A stretch of DNA of 50,988 nucleotides from Aquitalea magnusonii (GTDB lineage: Bacteria; Pseudomonadota; Gammaproteobacteria; Burkholderiales; Chromobacteriaceae): the NCBI RefSeq assembly GCF_003202035.1, contig NZ_QJKC01000022.1, forward strand, positions 1-50,988, written 5' to 3'. The position numbers and the translations under genes are program-made. How positions within the stretch are numbered: position 1 is the first letter of the stretch; every line of letters starts with the position of its first letter. The notes below the pieces were generated by a model. That model was given only the letters and a program-made list of their open reading frames with translations. It was not told the DNA's origin and ran no database searches. Below are positions 9,187-17,578 of the stretch, piece after piece.

Positions 9187-9612
9187 TCAGAGCAGCGTCA
9201 GCGTCACATCGATATTGTTGCGGGTGGCATTGGAATAGGGGCAGACGATGTGGGCTTGCTCCACCAGCGCTTGCGCTTGTGCGCGCGGCAGGCCGGGCAG
9301 GCTGATCTGCAGCTCGGCTTCGATGCCGAAGCCGCTGGCAATGGGGCCGATGCCTACGCTGCCGGTAATGCTGGCGTCGGCAGGCAGGGCGATTTTTTCT
9401 CTGGCGGCGACAAATTTCAGTGCGCCCAGAAAGCAGGCCGAGTAACCGGCGGCGAACAGTTGCTCGGGATTGGTGCCGCTACCGCCGGCGCCGCCCAGCT
9501 CGCGCGGGGTGGACAGCTGCACGCGCAGGGCGCCGTCCGAAGATTCGGCGTGGCCTTCGCGGCCACCGCTGGCAGTGGCTTGGGCGCGGTACAGGACTTT
9601 TTCGATGGACAT
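9187..9612 (-). CDS. ohr: Organic hydroperoxide resistance protein (Ohr, OsmC superfamily)
   Basis: A 141-residue protein of typical Ohr length. The two redox-active cysteines are present at C60 ([14 protein letters not shown]) and C124 ([14 protein letters not shown]), as are the active-site arginine around R18 (SGGREGHA) and the conserved glutamate near E50 (TNPEQLF). Ohr reduces organic and lipid hydroperoxides using lipoylated protein partners in the cytoplasm. The ATG at 9612 is preceded by AAGGAG; the upstream in-frame extension lacks family character and is rejected. No MarR-type OhrR gene is adjacent, but an 11-bp inverted repeat lies 64 bases upstream. Confidence 0.93.
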   Translation of the reverse strand: MSIEKVLYRAQATASGGREGHAESSDGALRVQLSTPRELGGAGGSGTNPEQLFAAGYSACFLGALKFVAAREKIALPADASITGSVGIGPIASGFGIEAELQISLPGLPRAQAQALVEQAHIVCPYSNATRNNIDVTLTLL

Positions 9613-9675
9613 GGTGAGCTCCTTGGTGGAAAGCAGCGGCTTGCTGCGGGGTATGGCGCTCACTGTACGCCTTGA

Positions 9676-9706
9676 TTCAGGACTTTTTGTGGCATAAAGT
9701 CCTGAA
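9676..9706. promoter_or_regulatory. Perfect 11-bp inverted repeat upstream of ohr (possible operator)
   Basis: TTCAGGACTTT (9676-9686) and AAAGTCCTGAA (9696-9706) are exact reverse complements separated by 9 bases, in an AT-rich stretch 64-94 bases before the ohr start. Position and symmetry fit a dimeric regulator site. It also could form a hairpin in the leader, but there is no T-run. The regulator is unknown; OhrR-type control is only an inference. Confidence 0.5.
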
Positions 9707-9780
9707 AATTTGATTTTACGTACTGATTTGCTGAGGGCCGGCTGCCCATGCTGGTGATGTGCCACCGTGCAGACAGCAAA

Positions 9781-9802
9781 ACGCCCCGGCGGACCGGGGC
9801 GT
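9781..9802 (-). terminator. Rho-independent terminator of the malic enzyme gene
   Basis: ACGCCCCGG / CCGGGGCGT form a 9-bp perfect stem with a 4-base loop. On the minus strand it is followed by TTTTGC, giving a plausible intrinsic terminator about 130 bases past the maeB stop. The structured repeat lies between the stop and the terminator. Confidence 0.6.
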
Positions 9803-9826
9803 GTTTGGAGTGGCTACTGCTGAGAG

Positions 9827-9931
9827 CCGCTAACAAAACCTCGTAAAGCACCCGGGCCAAGGCGCGCCACCGCCGACCGTACATAGCGTACGGCAAGGCG
9901 GTGCAACGCTGGAGCGGGGTTTTGTGAGCGG
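9827..9931. repeat. 105-bp structured dispersed repeat with 14-bp terminal inverted repeats
   Basis: The ends CCGCTAACAAAACC (9827-9840) and GGTTTTGTGAGCGG (9918-9931) are inverted repeats with 13 of 14 matches. Inside there is a second pair (CCACCGCC / GGCGGTG) and a central hairpin (CCGTAC / GTACGG). The whole unit can fold into a cruciform-like stem. It lies immediately behind the maeB stop. A diverged element of nearly the same length and the same architecture is found at 26943-27044. It could be a REP/MITE-type element; no coding capacity is seen. Confidence 0.65.
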
Positions 9932-9934
9932 GTT

Positions 9935-12226
9935 TTAGTGCTGTTGGCGGTTGGCTTCCATCACCGTCAGTGCCGCCATATTGATGATGCGGCGCACGGT
10001 GGAGCTGGAGGTGAGGATGTTGACCGGTGCATTGACACCCAGCAGGAAGGGGCCGACGGCGACATTGCTGCCGGCGGCGGTCTTCAGCAGGTTGTAGGCG
10101 ATATTGCCGGCATCGACATTGGGGCAGACCAGCAGATTGGCCGCGCCCTTCAGTTGCGACATCGGCAGGATGTCCATGCGCAGCGCCTCGTCCAGTGCGC
10201 AGTCGCCGTGCATTTCGCCATCGATTTCCAGCTCAGGCGCTTGCTGGCGTACCAGTTCCAGCACGCGGCGCATCTTGCTGCCGGAGGCGGAACTGCCGGA
10301 GCCGAAGTTGGAGCGCGACAGCAGCGCGGCCTTGGGCTTCATGTGCAGCAGGGCCATTTCCTCGGCGGCGGCAATGGTGAATTCGGCAATCTGCTCGGCG
10401 GTGGGGTCGTCGTTGACGTGGGTATCCACCAGCGCCACCGTCTGTTTTTCCAGCAGCAGGATGTTCATGGCGGCGTAGGTATCCGAGCCGGCCTTCTTGC
10501 CGATCACCTGATCGATATAGCGCAGGTGGTCGTGATAGCTGCCCACGGTGCCGCAGATCATGCCGTCGGCGTCGCCCAGACGCACCATCATCGCGCCAAT
10601 CAGGGTCAGGCGGCGGCGCATTTCCACGCGGGCCATTTCCTTGGTCACGCCATCGCGGCACATCAGCTCCCAGTAGCTGGTCCAGTACTGGTGGAAGCGT
10701 TCGTCGTATTCCGGGTTGGTGACTTCCACGTCCTCGCCCAGGCGCAGGCGCAGGCCAAACTTTTCAATCCGCGCCAGCAGCACTTCCGGGCGGCCCACCA
10801 GGATGGGACGGGCCAGCTTTTCATCCACGATCACCTGCACCGCACGCAGCACGCGCTCGTCTTCGCCTTCGGTAAATACGATGCGGGTCCTGCCGCCTTC
10901 GCGCACCAGTTTTTTGGCGGCGGCAAACAGGGGCTTCATGAAGCTGCCGGAGTGGTAGACAAACTGTTGCAGCTGCTCGGTATAGGCGTCGAGGTTGGCA
11001 ATCGGCCGGGTGGCCACACCGCTGTCCATGGCCGCCTTGGCCACGGCCGGGGCGATGCGCACGATCAGCCGCGGGTCGAAGGGCTTGGGAATCAGGTATT
11101 GCGGGCCGAAGGACAGGTCGTAACTGCCATAGGCGGCCGCCACCACTTCGTTCTGTTCTTCCTCGGCCAGCCCGGCAATGGCGTACACCGCGGCCACTTC
11201 CATTTCACGGGTGATGGTGGTGGCGCCCACATCCAGCGCACCGCGGAAGATGTAGGGGAAGCACAGCACATTGTTGACCTGGTTGGGGTAGTCGGAGCGG
11301 CCGGTGGCCATCACCACGTCGTCGCGTACCGCGTGGGCTACTTCCGGCAGGATTTCCGGGGCCGGGTTGGCCAGTGCCAGGATCAGCGGGCGGGCGGCCA
11401 TCTGCGCCACCATCTCGCCCTTGAGCACGCCGCCGGCGGACAGACCGAGGAAAACATCGGCCCCGGCAATCACTTCGCTGAGGGTGCGGGCATCAGTCGG
11501 CTGGGCAAAGCGCGCCTTGGCCGGGTCCATCAGCACGGTGCGGCCCTGATAGACCACGCCTTCGATATCGGTGACCCAGATGTTTTCCAGCGGCAGGCCC
11601 AGATGCACCATCAGGTCCAGGCAGGTGAGGGCGGCGGCACCGGCACCGGAAGTCACTACCTTCACTTGGCGGATATCCTTGCCCACTACCTTGAGGCCGT
11701 TGATGAAGGCGGCGGCCACGGTGATGGCGGTGCCGTGCTGGTCGTCATGGAAGACCGGAATCTTCATCCGTTCGCGCAGCTTGCGTTCCACTTCAAAACA
11801 TTCCGGCGCCTTGATGTCTTCCAGATTGATGCCGCCAAAAGTGGCTTCCAGGCTGGCGATGATGTCCACCAGCTTGTCCGGGTCGGTTTCGTTGATTTCG
11901 ATGTCGAACACGTCGACACCGGCAAATTTCTTGAACAGCACCGCCTTGCCTTCCATCACCGGCTTGGAGGCCAGCGCGCCGATATTGCCCAGGCCCAGCA
12001 CCGCGGTGCCGTTGGTGATGACGCCCACCAGATTGGAACGGGCGGTAAAGCGGCTGGCATTGAGCGGATCGGCGACGATTTCTTCGCAGGCGGCAGCCAC
12101 ACCAGGGGTGTAGGCCAGCGCCAGATCGCGCTGGGTCACCAGCGGCTTGCTGGCATTGACGGCGATTTTGCCCGGAGTGGGGAATTCGTGGTAATCCAGT
12201 GCTGCCTGACGGTCGGTCGTATCCAT
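9935..12226 (-). CDS. maeB: NADP-dependent malic enzyme with C-terminal phosphotransacetylase-like domain (MaeB type)
   Basis: A 763-residue fusion of the size typical of proteobacterial MaeB. Residues about 15-150 form the malic enzyme N-domain ([46 protein letters not shown]). Residues about 165-400 are the NAD(P)-binding domain ([16 protein letters not shown]). Residues about 430-763 resemble phosphotransacetylase ([28 protein letters not shown]), which in MaeB is regulatory rather than an acetyltransferase. It decarboxylates malate to pyruvate with NADPH formation. The ATG has a CAGGAG site. A LysR regulator gene diverges from it across 207 bases, which suggests local control. Confidence 0.95.
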   Translation of the reverse strand: MDTTDRQAALDYHEFPTPGKIAVNASKPLVTQRDLALAYTPGVAAACEEIVADPLNASRFTARSNLVGVITNGTAVLGLGNIGALASKPVMEGKAVLFKKFAGVDVFDIEINETDPDKLVDIIASLEATFGGINLEDIKAPECFEVERKLRERMKIPVFHDDQHGTAITVAAAFINGLKVVGKDIRQVKVVTSGAGAAALTCLDLMVHLGLPLENIWVTDIEGVVYQGRTVLMDPAKARFAQPTDARTLSEVIAGADVFLGLSAGGVLKGEMVAQMAARPLILALANPAPEILPEVAHAVRDDVVMATGRSDYPNQVNNVLCFPYIFRGALDVGATTITREMEVAAVYAIAGLAEEEQNEVVAAAYGSYDLSFGPQYLIPKPFDPRLIVRIAPAVAKAAMDSGVATRPIANLDAYTEQLQQFVYHSGSFMKPLFAAAKKLVREGGRTRIVFTEGEDERVLRAVQVIVDEKLARPILVGRPEVLLARIEKFGLRLRLGEDVEVTNPEYDERFHQYWTSYWELMCRDGVTKEMARVEMRRRLTLIGAMMVRLGDADGMICGTVGSYHDHLRYIDQVIGKKAGSDTYAAMNILLLEKQTVALVDTHVNDDPTAEQIAEFTIAAAEEMALLHMKPKAALLSRSNFGSGSSASGSKMRRVLELVRQQAPELEIDGEMHGDCALDEALRMDILPMSQLKGAANLLVCPNVDAGNIAYNLLKTAAGSNVAVGPFLLGVNAPVNILTSSSTVRRIINMAALTVMEANRQQH

Positions 12227-12375
12227 GGTGTCGCTCCTGATGTGGGCTTGGTCGCAGTGCCAAGGCCATCGCTATGCCGTGTTGGCTGCCGGCAGGGCAG
12301 CCGCTTTGTCTCCTGTCAGGCCACCTGCAAGGAGGCGGATGACTGGATTAGCGGCAAGTCTAGCGAAATAACATA

Positions 12376-12417
12376 AGGTAAATATTTTGATTTACTATCG
12401 AGCCATACTATTTACCT
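12376..12417. promoter_or_regulatory. Inverted repeat between maeB and its divergent LysR gene
   Basis: AGGTAAAT (12376-12383) and ATTTACCT (12410-12417) are exact reverse complements 26 bases apart, within an AT-rich stretch just before the LysR start. LysR-type regulators commonly bind such spaced dyads in divergent intergenic regions. That this one binds here is inference. Confidence 0.45.
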
Positions 12418-12433
12418 GATGATCTGAGCCGCC

Positions 12434-13387
12434 ATGGCCGAAATCAATGCCGACGAGATCCTGCGCCGCCTGTCTGCCCGGCTGAAAATGCGCCACCTGA
12501 TCCTGCTGCTGAATATCCAGCAGCATGGCTCGCTGACGCGGGTGGCCGAGCAGATGGCCAGCAGCCAGCCGGCCATCACCAATGCCCTGTCCGAGCTGGA
12601 AGGCATGTTTGGCGGTGCGCTGTTTGACCGCTCCAGCCGCGGCATGGCCCCCACCGCGCTGGGCAAGCTGGTGCTGGCCCGCGCCCAGGCCATGCTGCAC
12701 GATCTGGACCACCTGGTGCGCGACATGGCCACCGCCGCGGCCGGCTATAGCGCCCACCTGCACGTTGGCGTCATTCCCTTTATTCCGGGGCGGCTGCTGT
12801 CGGCCGCCATCGCCCGCACCCTGCCGGAAGGCCAGGGCGGCATGACGGTGACCCTGCATGAGGGCACCAGCGACCAGCTCTTGCCACGGCTGCAGGATCA
12901 CAGCCTGGACATCGTCATCGGCCGCGCCTCGTCGGCGGTGGATCTGCAACAGCTGGAGTTCGAAGTGCTGTACCGGCAACAGCCGCGGCTGATCGCCAGC
13001 CGGCGGCTGGCGGCGCAGCTGGGACGGGTGCGGCTGGACTGGACCCGCCTGGTGGAACTGGACTGGATTCTGGGGGCGCCCCATACGCCGATGCGCGAGC
13101 AGGTGACCGATATCTTTCTGGCGGCCGGCATTGCCCCGCCAGTGCCCATTGTGGAGAGTTATTCGTCCAAGCTGATCGGCGAGATGATTGTCGCCAGCGA
13201 ACGGGCGGTGTCCATCGTGCCGGCGGATATTGCCGAAGAGCTGGTGCGCACGGCCGGCCTGTCCATCGTGCCCTATTCATTCGACTGGACGCTGCCGCCG
13301 ATTGCCATGTTTACCCGTGCCGGCGGTGCGCGGCATACCGTGGCGCTGTTCTGCGCCGCCTTGCGCGGCTTGTGTCAGGAGGGCTGA
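12434..13387 (+). CDS. LysR-family transcriptional regulator
   Basis: A 317-residue regulator. The N-terminal winged helix-turn-helix is visible around residues 18-75 (LLLNIQQHGSLTRVAEQMAS, SQPAITNALSELE, GALFDRSSRGMAPTALG). Residues about 100-305 form the two-lobed effector-binding domain (LHVGVIPFIPGRLL). It resembles the GalR/CbnR-like LysR group. The divergent position suggests that it controls the malic enzyme gene and itself, perhaps in response to a C4-dicarboxylate or aromatic metabolite; the effector cannot be read from sequence. No clear ribosome binding site precedes the ATG, and no alternative in-frame start upstream was seen. Confidence 0.85.
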   Translation: MAEINADEILRRLSARLKMRHLILLLNIQQHGSLTRVAEQMASSQPAITNALSELEGMFGGALFDRSSRGMAPTALGKLVLARAQAMLHDLDHLVRDMATAAAGYSAHLHVGVIPFIPGRLLSAAIARTLPEGQGGMTVTLHEGTSDQLLPRLQDHSLDIVIGRASSAVDLQQLEFEVLYRQQPRLIASRRLAAQLGRVRLDWTRLVELDWILGAPHTPMREQVTDIFLAAGIAPPVPIVESYSSKLIGEMIVASERAVSIVPADIAEELVRTAGLSIVPYSFDWTLPPIAMFTRAGGARHTVALFCAALRGLCQEG

Positions 13388-13410
13388 GCCTCAGCATTGC
13401 CGTGGCCCGT

Positions 13411-14958
13411 TCAGTCCGGCGCTGGCCCGGCTTCCAGCGGCAATGCCAGTTGCTTGGTGGTCGCCGGCCTGGCGCTGCCGCCGGCACGCGGCAGCTGCTT
13501 GCGCGAGCCATGTTTTTGCAGGACGGCCTGCTTGCCGGCGCGTACCGCCTGTTCATTGCGGCGGGCGTGCAGGCGCTGGCGGGCCTGCCGGGTGGCGCTT
13601 TCCAGCTCCACCAGTGGTTGCACCAGCGCATATTCCCCCAGCAGCCCGTGCTGGCGGCACAGATCGTCCGGCATTTTCCATGGCTGGAACAGCCAGCTGT
13701 CCGGCACCCGGCGCATGGCCGGCAGCCATTGCCGCACAAAGCGCCCCTGTGGATCGTGGTCCATGGCCTGCTTGACCGGGTTGTAGACGCGGGTGGTATT
13801 GATGCCGGTGGTGCCGGCCTGCATCTGCAGCTGGCTCCAGTGAATGCCCGGCTCGTAATCGAGAAAACAGCGCGCCAGCCATAAGCCCACCGGCCGCCAG
13901 TGCAGCCAGAGCGGATAGGCCGCCACCGAAACCAGCATGGCGCGCATGCGGAAATTCAGCCAGCCGGTGTGACGCAGCATGGCCACGCAGGCATCCACCA
14001 GCGGCCAGCCGGTTCGGCCATCCATCAGCGCCTGCAAGCGTGCGGCATCGACTTCCTCTTCGCGCAGCCCATCGTAGCCGCTGTGCATATTGCGCCATTC
14101 GATGGCGGGTTCGGACTCCAGCTTCTGCATGAAATGGCAGTGCCAGTGCAGGCGGCTGATGAAGGCTTGCAGCCCTTGGCGCTGGCGCGTGTTGTCTGCC
14201 GGTAATTGCGTCAGCCGGCGGCGGGTGCTCTGCACGATTTCACGCAGGCTGAGGCAGCCCATGGCCAGAAAGGGCGACAGCCGCGAACAGGCCGTTGGTG
14301 CGGACAGCGGCGAGGAGATACCGCCGCGGTAGTGGGCGCTGCGCGTGGCGAGAAAATCCTGCAACACGGCAATGGCGCGGCGGCGGCCGCCACGCTGGCG
14401 TTGTGGCGGGTCGAAAGGGTGGATGCCCAGCTGGGCCGCGGTGGGGGGGCGGTCGTCCGGCAGCGGGGCTGGCCAGCCCTGCATGACGGGCACGGGCAGG
14501 CAGGGGGCGCTGACCAGCTGTTCCCAGCGCGCCGCCCAGCCGTCGCGCGCGGCGAGGCGGCGGATGACGCCGTTCTGGCAGAATTCCTGCCAGGGCAGGC
14601 CATGGCTGCGGCACCAGCGGGCGACGGCCAGATCACGCTGAAAGGTGAAGTGATTGCCGGTTTCCTCATGCGCATACAGCGCGTGGAAGGGGCTGGCCTG
14701 ATACAGCTGCTCCAGCACGGCGCAGGCCTCGCCCACTTTCACCAGCAGTGTCATGCCGCGCTGCTGTAGCGATTGGCGCAGGTCGTGCAGGCATTCCAGC
14801 AAAAAGTGGTAATGCTGGCTGGACAGGTCGGGCTGCAGCCATAGCTGTGGCTCGATGATGTACAGGCACAGCAGCGGTCCCTGGGCGCTGGCGGCACACA
14901 GCGCCGCATGGTCGTGCAGGCGCAGGTCGCGCTTGAACCAGACCACACCGTAACTCAT
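13411..14958 (-). CDS. Photolyase/cryptochrome-family FAD protein with basic C-terminal tail
   Basis: A 515-residue protein. Residues about 1-130 are the antenna-binding Rossmann domain (SYGVVWFKRDLRLHDHAAL). Residues about 200-440 are the FAD-binding domain (YRGGISSPLSAPTACSRLSPF; TGWPLVDACVAMLRHTGWLN FRMR; INTTRVYNPVKQAMDHDPQG; FVRQWLP). The C-terminal 70 residues are Arg/Ala/Lys-rich and probably disordered. The W-x-W-A-A-STG region of class I CPD photolyases reads IHWSQLQMQAGTTGINTT here, so the subclass is uncertain: DNA repair or blue-light signalling are both possible. The start at 14958 follows GGGAG. It is the last gene of the photo-stress run and converges with LysR 23 bases away. 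Confidence 0.85.
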   Translation of the reverse strand: MSYGVVWFKRDLRLHDHAALCAASAQGPLLCLYIIEPQLWLQPDLSSQHYHFLLECLHDLRQSLQQRGMTLLVKVGEACAVLEQLYQASPFHALYAHEETGNHFTFQRDLAVARWCRSHGLPWQEFCQNGVIRRLAARDGWAARWEQLVSAPCLPVPVMQGWPAPLPDDRPPTAAQLGIHPFDPPQRQRGGRRRAIAVLQDFLATRSAHYRGGISSPLSAPTACSRLSPFLAMGCLSLREIVQSTRRRLTQLPADNTRQRQGLQAFISRLHWHCHFMQKLESEPAIEWRNMHSGYDGLREEEVDAARLQALMDGRTGWPLVDACVAMLRHTGWLNFRMRAMLVSVAAYPLWLHWRPVGLWLARCFLDYEPGIHWSQLQMQAGTTGINTTRVYNPVKQAMDHDPQGRFVRQWLPAMRRVPDSWLFQPWKMPDDLCRQHGLLGEYALVQPLVELESATRQARQRLHARRNEQAVRAGKQAVLQKHGSRKQLPRAGGSARPATTKQLALPLEAGPAPD

Positions 14959-14998
14959 GGCCGGGCGCTCCCGATTACCGCAGGCTGAAGCGGTCGGC

Positions 14999-15223
14999 TC
15001 AATGCCAGCCCTGCCGCCAGAGGGTGGCATCGGTCAGCGTTTGCCAGGCGATGATGCGGCTGTGCCGGCTGTATACCGCTTCCAGTTCCACCTCGCGGAT
15101 GGCTTGGGCCGGGTCTTCCGGCTCGATCAGCCGCACCACGATAAAGTGTTTTTCCTTGTTGCGCGGCTGCACGGCCGTCCACTTGCTCAGCAGCAGCTTG
15201 CGCGGGTTGAGTCGCATCGTCAT
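14999..15223 (-). CDS. TIGR02450-family small Trp-containing conserved protein
   Basis: A 74-residue protein with the conserved segment RKLLLSKWTAVQPRNKEKHF followed by a short beta-rich domain ending in a Trp/His-rich tail (TLWRQGWH). This matches what I recall of the TIGR02450 family, which is uncharacterised and often found with photolyase and stress genes. The ATG at 15223 has an AAGG about 11 bases upstream; a second ATG is two codons later. It lies between lipocalin and photolyase genes, with gaps of 22 and 40 bases. Confidence 0.75.
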   Translation of the reverse strand: MTMRLNPRKLLLSKWTAVQPRNKEKHFIVVRLIEPEDPAQAIREVELEAVYSRHSRIIAWQTLTDATLWRQGWH

Positions 15224-15245
15224 GGCTTGTTTACCTTGATTAGCC

Positions 15246-15788
15246 TTACTGGCTGGCCGTGCTTTGCTTCACCCAGATCAGGCTGGCGGTATCAAAGCCC
15301 AGGCTGGCGGCCTGACGCAGCAGCTGCTGGGTCACGGTTTGCGGCAGCTGCTTGTCGCGCGCCAGTATCCACAGATAGTCGCGGTCGTTACCGGCCACCA
15401 TGGCCCATTGATAGTCCGGGTCCAGCGCCACCACATGGTAGCCGCCGTAGAAGGGGCCGAAGAAAGACACTTTCAGGGACGCCACATGGCTGTCGCCATT
15501 GAACAGCGCGCGGCCCTGTGCCTCTTTCCAGCTGGCGCTGGCCTGGTCGTAGCCGCGGTTGACCACCTTGATGCTGCCATCGGCATTGAGCGAGTAGGTG
15601 GCGCTGACCTGGCTCAGGCCACGTTCGAAGCGGTTGTCCAGCCGGGCGATTTCATGCCACTGGCCGCTATAGCGCGTCAGCTCGAAGCCGCTTACCGGCT
15701 GGATGCCCGGTGGCGGCAGGGTGGAGCAGGCGGCCAGCAGCAGGGTGCTGGCCAGCAGCAGGATCAGGGAGAGGGAATATCGTTTCAT
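15246..15788 (-). CDS. blc: Bacterial lipocalin, outer-membrane lipoprotein (Blc)
   Basis: A 180-residue protein with a lipoprotein signal peptide (LILLLASTLLLAAC, lipobox cysteine about C21). The mature part shows the lipocalin signature GQWHEIARLDNRFERGL, the second motif VVALDPDYQWAMVAGNDRDY and the closing WILAR strand. Blc proteins bind fatty acids or lysophospholipids and are stress-induced in the envelope. In this cluster it may carry or salvage oxidised or modified membrane lipids (inference from neighbours). AAGGAAGCC precedes the ATG. Confidence 0.93.
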   Translation of the reverse strand: MKRYSLSLILLLASTLLLAACSTLPPPGIQPVSGFELTRYSGQWHEIARLDNRFERGLSQVSATYSLNADGSIKVVNRGYDQASASWKEAQGRALFNGDSHVASLKVSFFGPFYGGYHVVALDPDYQWAMVAGNDRDYLWILARDKQLPQTVTQQLLRQAASLGFDTASLIWVKQSTASQ

Positions 15789-15814
15789 GGTGTGGCTTCC
15801 TTGTGGTGTCGGGC

Positions 15815-17344
15815 TTACAGGGTGTCCAGCCGCTGGCGGATGGCATGGGCGGTCGTGGTAATGGCGGCGCTTTCCGCCGCATCCATCTGCTGCAACTGGC
15901 GGTAAACCAGCGCCAGTCTGGGATTGCTACCCAGCGTGGCGGCATTGCGCTGGAAAAAGTCCCAGTACAGGGCGTTGAACGGGCAGGCGTCATCGCCGTG
16001 GCGCTGTTCGCGCCGGTAGCGGCAGTCGCCGCAATAATTGCTCATGCGCTGCAGATAGGCGCTGCCGGAAACATAAGGCTTGCTGGCCAGCAGGCCGCCG
16101 TCGGCAAACTGGCTCATGCCCAGGGTATTGGGTAGTTCCACCCATTCGAAGGCATCGATGTAAATGCCCAGATACCATTCATGCAGGGCCTGGGGCGACA
16201 GCCCGGCCAGCAGGGCGAAATTGCCGATGACCATCAGCCGCTGGATGTGGTGGGCATAGGCATCGCGCAGCGACTGGCCGATGGCCTGGGCCAGGCAGTG
16301 CATGCCGGTGTCGCCGTTCCAGAACCAGTGCGGCAGCGGCCGCTGGTGGTCGAAGTGATTGCTGCTGGCATAGCCGGGCATGCGCGCCCAGTACACGCCG
16401 CGCACATATTCGCGCCAGCCCAGTATCTGGCGGATGAAGCCTTCCGCTGCGGCCAGCGGCACCTTGCCCTCTTGCCAGGCGGCCACGGCGGCGTCTATCA
16501 CTTCCCGCGGCGACAGCATCTTGGTGTTGAGGGCGAAGGACAGCAGGGAATGAAACAGCCGCGGCTGTGCGCTGTGCATGGCGTCCTGATAGTCGCCGAA
16601 GCAGGGCAGGCCATGCTGGATGAAATGCTGCAGCAAGGCCAGGGCCTCCTCGCGGTGCAGCGGCCAGCGCAGTTGTGCGGCACAGGGCTGACCCAGCGCC
16701 GCCACGCCGGCATCCTGCAGCATCTGCCACAGCGCGCTGTGATCGTGGCTGGGGCGTGCATCGGCCAGCGGTGCGGGGCTGCCGCGCCACGGCTTGCGAT
16801 TGTCCTGGTCGAAATTCCATTTGCCGCCGACCGGGCCGCCACGCTCATCCAGCAGCACGCCATATTGCTTGCGCATGTGGCGGTAGAAGGTTTCCATGCG
16901 CCAGCTGGCCTTGCCGGCAAACAGCTGGCTGGCGGCCAGCCGAGGGGCCAGAAAGTGTTCGCTGTCCACGGCCTGGCAAACCACGGTCTGCCGGGCTGCC
17001 CAGGCTTGCAGCTGCTGGTCCAGCCGCCACTCGTCCGGCCATTGCCAGCTGAAATGGCTGGCGGCGTAGTGCTGTAGCAGGGCATCCAGATTGGCTTCCA
17101 GCGTGCCGCGATTGGACGGATGGTCGAGTGCGACATAACGCACGCGATGGCCGGCGGCTTTCAGGCGGGCGGCGAAGTGGCGCATGGCAGCCAGCACCGC
17201 CAGCAGCTTTTGCGCATGATGGCGCACGTAGTCGGTTTCCTGGCGCAATTCCAGCAGCAGGTAAACCACATGGTCATCGACGCGGGAAAACCAGCTGTGC
17301 CGGGGATTGAGCTGGTCGCCCAGAATCAGTCGCAGCGTAGTCAT
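15815..17344 (-). CDS. Fe-S bacterial cryptochrome/(6-4) photolyase (FeS-BCP, PhrB type)
   Basis: A 509-residue protein starting LRLILGDQLNPRHSWFSRVD, characteristic of the prokaryotic (6-4) photolyase group. The four cysteines that ligate the [4Fe-4S] cluster in Agrobacterium PhrB are present at the same residue numbers as I recall them: C350 (TGMHC), C438 and C441 (NYCGDC) and C454 (DACPF). FAD-domain motifs include FIRQILGWREYVRGVYW and IGNFALLAGLSPQALHEWYL. It should repair (6-4) photoproducts with light, using FAD and a lumazine-type antenna. An 87-base gap upstream separates it from DUF2256; an internal promoter there is possible but not identified. Confidence 0.92.
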   Translation of the reverse strand: MTTLRLILGDQLNPRHSWFSRVDDHVVYLLLELRQETDYVRHHAQKLLAVLAAMRHFAARLKAAGHRVRYVALDHPSNRGTLEANLDALLQHYAASHFSWQWPDEWRLDQQLQAWAARQTVVCQAVDSEHFLAPRLAASQLFAGKASWRMETFYRHMRKQYGVLLDERGGPVGGKWNFDQDNRKPWRGSPAPLADARPSHDHSALWQMLQDAGVAALGQPCAAQLRWPLHREEALALLQHFIQHGLPCFGDYQDAMHSAQPRLFHSLLSFALNTKMLSPREVIDAAVAAWQEGKVPLAAAEGFIRQILGWREYVRGVYWARMPGYASSNHFDHQRPLPHWFWNGDTGMHCLAQAIGQSLRDAYAHHIQRLMVIGNFALLAGLSPQALHEWYLGIYIDAFEWVELPNTLGMSQFADGGLLASKPYVSGSAYLQRMSNYCGDCRYRREQRHGDDACPFNALYWDFFQRNAATLGSNPRLALVYRQLQQMDAAESAAITTTAHAIRQRLDTL

Positions 17345-17431
17345 GGACGGCTCCGCCGGGCGGGCTGCACAGCTTGTCGGGGAGTGTAAGCAAGAGCGAG
17401 TGACATGGTGGCAGGGTATGGTTTTGCTGGT

Positions 17432-17578
17432 TCAATGTTGTCGGCGGCAGCGCTCGGAGCAGAATTGCAGCTGTTCCCAGCAGCGCGCCCATTTGCGCCG
17501 CCAGCTCATCGCCCTGCCACAGCCGCGGCAGGTCTTGACTGGCAGTGCCTGCTTGTTGCCCTTGAAACCGGTTTTCAT
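17432..17578 (-). CDS. DUF2256 small cysteine-rich protein
   Basis: A 48-residue protein with a basic N-terminus (KGNKQALPVKTC) and the pattern C-x2-C ... W-x4-W-x2-C-W ... C-x3-C (CRGCGRAMSWRRKWARCWEQ then FCSERC), a probable zinc ribbon. It matches the DUF2256 family, whose function is unknown and which often accompanies photolyase genes. The ATG overlaps the stop of the NTF2-like gene as ATGA, so translation is coupled. Confidence 0.85.
   Translation of the reverse strand: MKTGFKGNKQALPVKTCRGCGRAMSWRRKWARCWEQLQFCSERCRRQH

Larger units (their letters stand above)
9613..9934. other. 322-base intergenic region between ohr and maeB
   Basis: It holds the ohr upstream inverted repeat, the maeB terminator and the 105-bp structured repeat. 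No open frame here has coding character. Confidence 0.7.

Noticed and set aside
9938-12376. Long plus-strand open frame of 812 codons opposite maeB
   Set aside because: Its His/Gly/Gln-rich composition is typical of an antisense shadow of a high-GC gene, and maeB on the other strand is well recognised throughout.
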